Below are positions 56,786 through 64,000 of a stretch of 64,000 nt of DNA, piece by piece. Source of the DNA: Otatea glauca (Eukaryota > Streptophyta > Magnoliopsida > Poales > Poaceae); assembly GCA_036346275.1 (NCBI GenBank), contig CM070723.1, positions 49,988,743 to 50,052,742 on the forward strand. The letters run 5' to 3'. The notes beneath the pieces were generated by a model. That model did no database searches. It was not told where the DNA came from and saw only the letters and a list, made by a program, of their open reading frames with translations. Numbering within the stretch: the stretch's first letter is position 1; the number at the start of each line of letters is the position of its first letter. A program made the translations under genes and the position numbers.

Positions 56786-58189
56786 TATTATTGTTCTGTT
56801 CATGTGTGTTCTTGTATTCTATTAATTTGATTGCATTGTTCATTATGCTCTCAGTTGTTCTATCAAATATTTCACTAAGGTTTAGATAGTGTGAAGTTTT
56901 CTTTGGTTCTTAAAGCAAGGTTCTTAACTTTGGCATTCAGTGATGCTTGACTCTTACTGAGGATAAGTTCAATTCATTTTTCTCTTAATTGAGTGTACAT
57001 GGAGTAGTTCATCGCATCGTTTCGTTTCTTCTTTCTCTGAATTGAGTGTACATGTTGTTTGATGCAGAATGGATAGAGCTGTTAATTTATACACCAAATT
57101 CGTACAGAGTCATCAAGGGTATTTTTTACATTTCATCCTTCAGCCACACCTCTATAGGTCAACCAATCCAAAAAAAGCTGATTGCCAAACAACATGGCTT
57201 AACTTAAAAGCTAAGATGCTTATAAGCTACTTAAGCCAAAAGGATAGATTTAAGCTATAAGCCAAAAAACATAAGTTTAAGGCCCCTGTTTGTTTCGGCT
57301 TTACTCCAACTTAAAAGCCACAAAAACCAAAGCCCAAACAAATAGGAGACTTTTCAGCCAAGCTTATAAAAAAGCTTAAGCCACCTTACAACTATAAGGG
57401 TGCTTTTCTGGCTTTGGCGGGATGAAAATAAACTTTGCCACTCAACTTCGTCAAAATTAACCACCAATGCTACCGTATATAAAAACTACCCACTCCATCC
57501 TCTCTCCACTCACATTCCAATCTTCTCATATCTCCACCCACCGAATTGCCTAAAGGGCGACTTGGTCATCATCGGGGGCTAGTGCCGGCAGCTCTGTCGT
57601 CCCCTCGCCCAATGCCCGGTGGCCCCATCTCCAGCGACCGACACCGACCACCTCCCTGCAAGCTCCGTCGCGCCACAGTTGTTGGATCCCCTCTGCCTTT
57701 GTGGGATCCCCGTCGGCGGCGGCTTGGGGGAGATGGCCAGATCCAGCCGTGGTGCGGTAGGAGGCGACTGGATATGACAGTGGCGCAGCAAGAGACCGGG
57801 TGGATTCGGCCATGGCATGGAAGAGGTAGCTGGATCCGACCTCTGTCTCCGCCGACCTCGACCTCCACGCCACTGGATTCGACCGACCCCAAGGTCGCCG
57901 CCATCAGATCCCGCCGACCCCGAGGTCACCATGGCCAGATCCAACCGTCACCGCCTCCCCTTCGTCGTGGTCATCGTCCTCCGCGCCGGTGTCCTCCGTC
58001 ATCCTTTTTGTACATCTTGTATCTCAGCAATAGCATTCGGCACTAAAATTAGTTTTTTTATTAGTATTAGATATTTACCATAAGTTATTAAAATTTAGCA
58101 TGTTAGGAACAAAGTCAACATTTGGATTTAGTATTTATCTCTATTCTAACTGACAAAATTTTAGACTGCTAGGAAAAATTCTGATGCCA
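56786..58189. other. Spacer between the inverted arms, with a TATA box and a GC-rich block
   Basis: The left part is AT-rich, with a GGCCCCTGTTTGTTTCGGC MITE-like tip at about 57281. TATATAAAAA at 57476 is followed by a C-rich leader and a strongly GC-rich block (57580-58000) that is open in several frames on both strands. It ends in a ~50-bp copy of arm sequence (CATCCTTTTTGTACATCTTG at 58000). It looks like a captured grass promoter and first exon. No domain is recognisable, so I do not call a CDS. Confidence 0.5.
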
Positions 58190-59225
58190 AAGAACTCTTA
58201 TTTGTAGTGTTTGTTAGGGGCAAATCTAATGTTAGGATCACAAAATTACTATGGTTTCCTGAAAGTGTTGTAGACTTGTCTTTTATTTGGGGAGGATTAC
58301 TTACCTTGTTTATGATAGTTGATTAGTATACTGTGTTTATGTAAATAATTATCGATTTTCTCATGAGTCATATCTAATCATCTATCAGTAAAATTTGCAT
58401 TGGTACCCAGTTTTGTGTAAATGACGTGGTAAACACATGCATAAGCGTTATTATTACTCCCCCATTGACTACATTACACTGACTAAATGCTATTGCTGAA
58501 ATACAAAATGTGCAAAAAGGGATGAGGGAATTCCACTCCATCATGGATAATTTTTGTTTACTCAACTGCTTCATTCAAATGTATCTGAGAAATTTTCCTC
58601 AAAGACTAGGTACATAGTCATCCAACCATTAACTAAATTTTCTGGCAAAGACTATTAGATATTGGAAAATTACCTTTACTTGTATTATACTGCATGGCCT
58701 TACTTTTGAATACGTAATATTTCTAGAGAACTAATTAACTTAGCGATCCATTCATAATTCCTGATGTACCATACTAAATAGTGCCAACATCTAACTGGTC
58801 AATATATTTGAAGACAAACCAAATACCACTGTTCTCCTATACGGCCGCCTAGCCCGCCTAGGTGGCGCCTAGGCGCTAGGCTACACCTGCTCGCCTAGCT
58901 TATTTATCCACATGCAGAATGACATGCTAGTAGAGTAATTAATCATACAATGGCAGGCAAAAACATAGTATGATTAATTAGTAATTACCCTACTTTGTTC
59001 AGGCAATAGTTTCGTAATGCATAAACTATGTCATTTTAGAGGAAAGCGTCACAGAACAATCTTGAATTACACGATCATTACTTATAGGAATGCTTTTAAC
59101 CCTTGAAGAACGTAGTTTGTAGCCTAGTTGCTAGCAATTGGATGCAAGATGTGATTCTGTAACAGTGTCATGTTGCGTTCATGTTTGCTTGATGCTGGAA
59201 CTAAACAGCTTTGAGTACTCTTGTT
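58190..59225 (-). repeat. Right arm of the inverted duplication (MITE-free)
   Basis: Inverse partner of 55405-56785. It has no hAT MITE where the left arm has one. It carries local rearrangements of its own, for example a GCCTAGGTGGCGCCTAGGCG-rich stretch at 58855-58885 and a back-to-back GTAATTAATCATAC / GTATGATTAATTA pair near 58936-58980. Confidence 0.82.
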
Positions 59226-60452
59226 ATCTCAACACTTTTCTAACAACTCACAGAGTACTCCAGGGCCCAGAAACAAACATGCTGCAAGAGTCCCGAAATG
59301 AAAACAAAATTTCAGGTAAATTCAGGCCTCCTACCATTTTGTTTCTTTAGACAAGGTCTATACATAAATGTTGTAACAACTCAAAGATGTGAGCTAGTTC
59401 CAATCACCAGCAGCCAATGCTCTACTTGAATTTAACCAATAATTCTCATGAGCAGTGCTTCCATGCTTTCCCTCTAAATATAAGTTGCACAAATTGTAAA
59501 GCAAACGAAAGGGTAGGTAATAACCATCTACCTTTCATTCATGCTTCAATATTTATGCAACTTCAAAAAAAAAGCATGGAAGCATATCGCACTTCAAGCC
59601 AGATGGTATGAATTACAAAAACAAAGGGGAATTTGAAGTATACGATATGAACACACCAAGCAAAACTAACAGATCCTGTATGACAAAGGAAAGTTGCCAC
59701 AAAGACCCTAATAGCATTGCACACTGTAGCTTGACAGAAAAACTGCACTAGTGCACCGAACAGGCAACGGGTATGGTAGTTGGATTGGATACAAGGCTTA
59801 CAGATTTCACATTTGGCAGTGCAAGATCACTTGGTGAATGGTAACCTCTCCTGTTATTGCTTTTCAAATGGTGTGCTAAATTGATAATTGCTTCATAGTT
59901 AGTTCCAGCAATAATCATGTTTAACATTAACAAAATAACAATTCCTCACACTGGTACAAGTATTTGAACAAATAAACCTTATGGCTGCTAGGTATTAGGC
60001 ACTGCGAACTATGGCCGGTTGTACCATGCATCTAACAAACAAACAGACAGTATAAACATATAAAGTTAGAACCAAGCCAAACAGATCTCATCAACTAAGC
60101 AATGCACAAAACACTAGGATATGTCATGTAAGCACGACAAACATAGAAGACAATCAACCTCTAAACATCATCGCAAACTACAAACTTACAAACAACTGTA
60201 CAAGCCAAACAGATTTCATCAGCTATGCACTGTACAAAACACTAGAATATGCTAAACATGTAACCGCAACACTAGCAAAATTGTGCAAATTCAAAAGACA
60301 ATCGACCTCTAAACGTCATTGCAAACTACAACACAGGTTCAGTTCATCTATCACAAATGAATAGATAACATACTAGTACATTGCCAAAAGTAACAAAACA
60401 ATTTAATAACTATACACGCAAGAACATAGCACTGAACCTTACCAGTAAGAAG
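59226..60452 (-). other. 3' flank of SmB, probably transcribed; includes a direct duplication
   Basis: AT-rich sequence downstream of SmB. On the gene strand the stop codon is followed after about ten bases by ACTG|GTAAGG, a good donor, so an intron in the 3' untranslated region is likely. A direct duplication aligns about 60074-60188 with 60202-60332 (CAAGCCAAACAGAT, ACAAAACACTAG, AGACAATC, CCTCTAAAC). No other coding sequence. Confidence 0.5.
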
Positions 60453-61256
60453 CTACTGTGGGGGGTTCTGTCCAGGCTGCTGTGGACCAGGCGGCGGTGG
60501 CGGCATCCCAGGCCTGGGTTGTCCAAACGGCGGCTGTGACATCCCGGGCCTCATCCCCGGCGGCGGTGGCCCCGGCATCCCAGGCCTCATTGGCGGCGGC
60601 CCCATCGGCGGTGGACCCCTCATGAACTGCTGTGGCGGGCCGCCAGGAAACGGCCCAGGCGGCATCCCCGGCGGGCGCTGGAACGGCGGCATCGGCATCG
60701 GCGGCGGGCCTCCAGGGCGCATGTTCGGCAATGGCATCGACCCCGGCGGCGGGCGCACGACCTGCGGGTAGGCCACCGGCGGTACCGAGAGGTTCGGCAC
60801 CGGCGGCCGCGAGATCTGCGGCTGCATCATGGCGTGGGCCGGCCCGCCGACGCCCCGGACCGGGCCAGAGAGGCCGGGCTGGGCCTGGAGCAGCGGGCCA
60901 GTGGGGATCCCGCGCCCGGCGGCGCGGCCGACGCCCGGACCCGCGAGCGCGCCACCGGCGGCAGCGGCCTTGGCGCGGGACTCGTCGGGCGGGGGTGGGC
61001 CCTCCACGGTCATGGAGACGACCTCCTCGCCACGGAGGAGGAGGAGGCCGAGCGTCCTCCGCTCCTCGCGCTCGCCGGTGGTCTTGGAGGACTTGGAGGG
61101 CGGGAGCTTGCGGAACTCCTCGCAGTCGCCGAGGACGAGGTTCATGTGGCGGTCGAAGGCCATGAACTTGCCCACGAGCTGGCGGCCATCCTGGATCGTC
61201 ACGCGCATGCGGTAGTTCACCAACTGGAGCATCTTGGATCCCTTCGGGTTCGACAT
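60453..61256 (-). CDS. SmB: Small nuclear ribonucleoprotein-associated protein B (SmB)
   Basis: SmB is one of the seven Sm proteins that form the ring around the Sm site of U1, U2, U4 and U5 snRNAs and is essential for pre-mRNA splicing. The 267-residue protein starts MSNPKGSKMLQ. Sm motif 1 lies at about residues 9-50 (MRVTIQDGRQLVGKFMAFDRH, then MNLVLGDCEE). Sm motif 2 is at about 67-87 (RRTLGLLLLRGEEVVSMTVE). The long C-terminal tail is rich in PPPGM and RPGMP repeats, as in plant and animal SmB/B'. The reading frame is uninterrupted and ends QNPPQ-stop at 60453. The coding part has no intron here. Strong GC bias and a C+G-rich start region fit a highly expressed grass gene. No TATA box was seen upstream. 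Confidence 0.95.
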   Translation of the reverse strand: MSNPKGSKMLQLVNYRMRVTIQDGRQLVGKFMAFDRHMNLVLGDCEEFRKLPPSKSSKTTGEREERRTLGLLLLRGEEVVSMTVEGPPPPDESRAKAAAAGGALAGPGVGRAAGRGIPTGPLLQAQPGLSGPVRGVGGPAHAMMQPQISRPPVPNLSVPPVAYPQVVRPPPGSMPLPNMRPGGPPPMPMPPFQRPPGMPPGPFPGGPPQQFMRGPPPMGPPPMRPGMPGPPPPGMRPGMSQPPFGQPRPGMPPPPPGPQQPGQNPPQ

Positions 61257-61774
61257 GGCGGCGGGTAGCCGGCGGCGGTCGGTAGGGTTAGGGTTTCGGC
61301 GGCGAGGAGAAGTGGGAGGAGGAGCCGGAGAGGGTAGGGTTTTCGAGGGGGTTTGAGTTGGTATGGGTCGGGTGCTGCGGGGAGGATGTCGTGGGCTTGT
61401 GGGCCTTATCTATAGTGGGTTGACTATGGGCTTGGGCCTTCTACAAGGCCGGTGGGCTTCCTCTACTTTTAGAAGGAGATTTGGATTGTATTTGTTTGCT
61501 GTTCCTTCTTCTTCTGTTGTAAGATTACTGCGATTTAATTTCAGTGAACATGTTTTGTCATTGTGAGTAGGGCGATTGGCTATATAAGAACATGTTTTGA
61601 GTAAGGAGATTGTCTATACTCCAGTTAATCATGTGAGGTGAACTGATGCGCAGGTTTTTGCAAAAAGATTCCAATTCTCACTGCCATCTACGCGTGAGAG
61701 ATTTTTTTACCATTTTTTGAGTGATACTAAGTTATCCATTGAGCTAGCACCAAGAGTTTGGGTAATTTGGTGAG
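61257..61774. other. Upstream region of SmB
   Basis: GC-rich 5' leader and promoter of SmB up to about 61460 (with GGGTTAGGGTTTCGG-like CT-rich sequence on the opposite strand), then ordinary spacer. No other gene. The plus-strand ORF at 61363-61566 has no domain. Confidence 0.5.
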
Positions 61775-62232
61775 GAGGTACTAGTACCAAGAATATTTCC
61801 AGTGCTCCCAACATATTTGACGCTACCCGTGCTCCCGTGTTTCAAAAAATAGTTTAAATAGTTACGAAAATTTTCAAACAAAATTACATAGGTAGGTTAT
61901 GATATGATCTACCATCCTATAAAATTTCAAATCGAAATTCAATCTAAACGTTGACAAACAAAAATGACAAACTTTAGTGAATAGTAGCGTAATCTTTTTT
62001 CCTTTTTATTTTGGATTTTCTTTTCAGCAAATTTTGTCTTTTTTTTTTTTTTTTGCTTCTCAATGTATAGAACGAATTTGGATTTGAAACTTTGTGGGAT
62101 GGTAGATCATATCATACCTACCTATGTAATTTGTTTCGAAATTTGTGATAACTAGTTGAAATTGTTTTTCGGACAACGGAGCACAGGTAGCACTAATATG
62201 TTGGATTTGAAATGTTCCTGTACTAGTACCTC
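61775..62232. mobile_element. Inverted-repeat (foldback/MITE-like) element, 458 bp
   Basis: The two halves are inverted copies. GAGGTACTAGTAC at the left faces GTACTAGTACCTC at the right. Inner blocks CCAACATATT, GTGCTACC-GTGCTCC and TACATAGGTAGG-TATGATATGATCTACCATCC also pair. The centre holds a poly-T run. I found no clear target duplication, so the superfamily is open. It sits between SmB and the phytocyanin gene. Confidence 0.75.
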
Positions 62233-62641
62233 ATAAGGATGATAAAAACTCTCATACACCAAAGTGTAATACAAGATTTGAGACGGATCCACTGGAACAT
62301 GTGAAGTACTTTAAAATGAATTGAAACTGACTCCACATGGTACAAATGCTAGAACCAACGCCGAACATTTTGCCCCCTTTCTTGTAGGCAAATTAAGCTT
62401 TCGTATCTGTACGAAAGAGATAGCTAGATACCCTCGAGAACGTATCTGAAGATTTGGTCAAATTACAACCAGCAGGTCCAGCACAGGTATGTTCAGAATT
62501 CCGAATATTAATTCATCAACAAGCTAGATAAATGCAAAGTATATATCTTCTGCTATGGTTAAGCCAAGCAATAAGCACCGAGCAATCGAGACGACGACGA
62601 CGACAACCGCATCGCGAGCATTAATTGCTCGTCCACAATGG

Positions 62642-63245
62642 CTAGAATGCGAGCGCGGCCGCGGCCGCCACCGCGGCCACGCTGCTCGAAAGCGAGCGCG
62701 GCGCCGACGACGATGAGGGGGAGGACTTGACGGCCGGGAGGACGGTGATGTTGAGCCTCATGCCTTGGATGCAGTGCACGCTCACCCCGCAGAAGAACCA
62801 CCGCTGCCCCGCCTTGTCGAGGGCGACCCGGTCCTCGCCGGAGCTCCACGACGCGAGGCTGTTGCGCTGGTCGCACGCGTACAAGTCCCCCGCACCGGCC
62901 ACCTCCACCACCGTGTGGATGACTGGATGCCCTTGGTGTAATTGAACACTGCAAGAGAGAGAGGGCGGCAAAGATGGCGTGCAATGCGTTGAGTATGCAC
63001 CAAGGTAAAAAAAAAAACTACCGGAATGTGCAAGAACTGAAGAGGTAAAACTAATTAAACATTGGTTAATTACCTAGTGTGTCGCCAACGATGAACTCAT
63101 TGCCGTTGGCCCACTTGTTGTAGTCGACGCCGATGTTCCAGCCTTGGTCGCCCCCTACCAAGTGGTCGGCGGCGGAGACCACCACCGGCAGCAACAAGGC
63201 GGCGGGCGCAACGACGACGAGCATGATAAGTTGCTCGGGAGCCAT
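62642..63245 (-). CDS. Phytocyanin (uclacyanin/plantacyanin-like blue copper protein), frame damaged or rescued by splicing
   Basis: Phytocyanins are small cell-surface copper proteins. Exon 1 is 63245-63074: MAPEQLIMLVVV signal peptide, cleavage near VSAADH, then VGGDQGWNIGVDYNKW and GNEFIVGDTL. The usual acceptor (AG 62950-62949) would add VFNYTKG, but an 8-bp duplication inside exon 2 (62929-62914) then breaks the frame. An alternative acceptor inside that duplication (AG 62924-62923) joins 63074 to 62922 and gives an open 150-residue protein lacking FNYTKG. Copper ligands are present: His in IHTVVEV, Cys in WFFCGVSVHC, His two residues before the next Cys, and Met in GMRLNITV. A Ser-rich stretch and a hydrophobic alanine-rich tail suggest a GPI anchor. 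The stop is at 62642-62644. Confidence 0.82.
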
Positions 63246-63668
63246 TAGAATGATCGAAATGCTGAGCTCCTGTCGCTACTTTCTCCTAATTAACCATATC
63301 GTGCACAGCAGCTTACTGCATGTATATATGGAGAGATGCAGGGACAGCTTGATTAATTGGTCAAGGTCTAGAGGAACTAGCTGGCTGATCATGGCGTTAT
63401 CGATCGATCAGTTAACTGCCTGAGTAGCCTCCAAATGGGGCATTTTGTTAAATTTTGGTTCAATTAATTAGCAACAAAGATGGAAGCTAGTATCTTGCTT
63501 TGTTATCATCAAATCATGGAGAGGAATGCATGGCACAAGCAGTGAACAAGGCAATGTACATTAACCTCAGTTGTATCGCCGATCTCATCTCTACATTGGT
63601 TAAACTTCGACGTTGTCTCGAGTCTCGCTCGATATAGTGTTCTTTTTTTTCGAGATTGTATCGACATG
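63246..63668. other. Upstream region of the phytocyanin gene
   Basis: Promoter side of the phytocyanin gene. On the gene strand a TATATA-type box lies at about 63322-63329, some 80 bases above the start codon. The rest is AT-rich spacer with no further gene. Confidence 0.45.
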
Positions 63669-63890
63669 GGTGTTTGGTTTGAGGAATTATCTTATCTGGT
63701 CTATCGTGTGATTATTCTGTAAATTTGGTAGAATAACATTATCCTTTATTTTGTACTCACATTATACTTATGAGAGATGATATAACGGTGGATCCTAACT
63801 ACTCATTATATTCCTCGAACCAAAGACTGAGCTCACTTTGAAGCAAGGATCGGTTCATCTATTTACCATCCAATCCCTCAAACAAGCACC
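63669..63890. mobile_element. Possible MITE with GGGTGTTTGG-type ends
   Basis: GGGTGTTTGGTTTGAGGAAT at the left faces CAAACAAGCACCC at the right, and a second inverse copy of the inner part (ATTCCTCGAACCAA) occurs near 63810. About 220 bp, non-coding. No target duplication recognised, so the call is tentative. Confidence 0.4.
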
Positions 63891-64000
63891 CAATAGTGGA
63901 TCTAGTAGTCACGAAACTTTCCTACACAGAGTACTTGCTTTAGGTTCAAACCATAAGAGATTTCCTTAAAATTCTCCATGTAATCTCTTGGAACTTGAAA

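Noticed and set aside
56429..56830. 133-codon ORF rich in FF and KK
   Set aside because: It is a translation of the AAACCG / CGGTTTT words of the hAT MITE, confirmed as an insertion by the empty site in the other arm.
57546..58046. 166-codon ORF (and four antisense ORFs)
   Set aside because: GC-rich block open in most frames with no domain; described as a possible captured first exon instead of a CDS.
60632..61268. Plus-strand ORFs opposite SmB
   Set aside because: They are antisense shadows of the proline-rich SmB coding region.
1..64000. tRNA, rRNA or miRNA genes
   Set aside because: I saw no convincing tRNA A/B boxes, rRNA cores or clear miRNA precursors by eye; the many hairpins are explained by transposon repeats, and a covariance-model search was not possible.

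Overview
This window is nuclear DNA from a flowering plant and almost certainly from a grass (Poaceae). The evidence is Stowaway MITEs with CTCCCTCCG ends, three grass-style CACTA elements, a SIRE/Maximus-like giant LTR, GC-rich host coding exons beside AT-rich spacers, and plant GT-AG introns. I cannot name the species. There are only three host genes, all on the minus strand and all near the window edges. About two thirds of the window is transposable-element sequence, much of it nested.

Layout. 1-1827: the 5' part of a leucine-rich-repeat receptor-like kinase gene, which runs off the left edge before its kinase domain. 4999-6976: a short CACTA element (ATT target-site duplication, TSD). 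7801-11287: a complete mariner-like element (TA TSD) with an uninterrupted DD39D transposase apart from one 69-bp intron, plus a second small ORF. 11826-14004: several MITEs (hAT, Stowaway). 14053-19661: a 5.6-kb CACTA element (ATT TSD) that has lost most of its TNP2 gene but keeps remnants of ORF1 and a Ulp1-like protease. 19804 to about 40360: a decayed ~20-kb CACTA element carrying a broken TNP2 gene, ORF1 and Ulp1. It has been invaded by a 3.1-kb solo LTR (AATGT TSD) and by a 5.2-kb SIRE-like LTR. 41319-43403: a second SIRE-like LTR fragment. 43561-52954: a 9.4-kb Mutator-like element (10-bp TSD) carrying three broken genes: a MULE transposase, a plant-mobile-domain protein and a GRF-zinc-finger protein. 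53803-59225: two hAT MITEs and a pair of ~1-kb inverted arms. 60453-61256: SmB, a core spliceosomal protein. 62642-63245: a phytocyanin (blue copper protein) gene.

How the parts relate. The CACTA elements use clustered subterminal repeats near their ends. They appear to reuse the same repeat clusters internally, next to TATA boxes, as promoters for their second gene. The mariner-like element and the Stowaway MITE share terminal sequence, so the former is a candidate source of transposase for the latter. Most transposon genes here are broken; the mariner-like transposase is the exception. The observations I would follow first are: an array of small hairpins with a constant TGTGT loop but changing arms in the giant LTR (about 30.96-33.13 kb); an 8-bp footprint-like duplication that shifts the frame of the phytocyanin gene and supplies an alternative splice acceptor that would restore it; the three-gene MULE; and the inverted arms below SmB, in which one arm preserves the empty site of a MITE found in the other.
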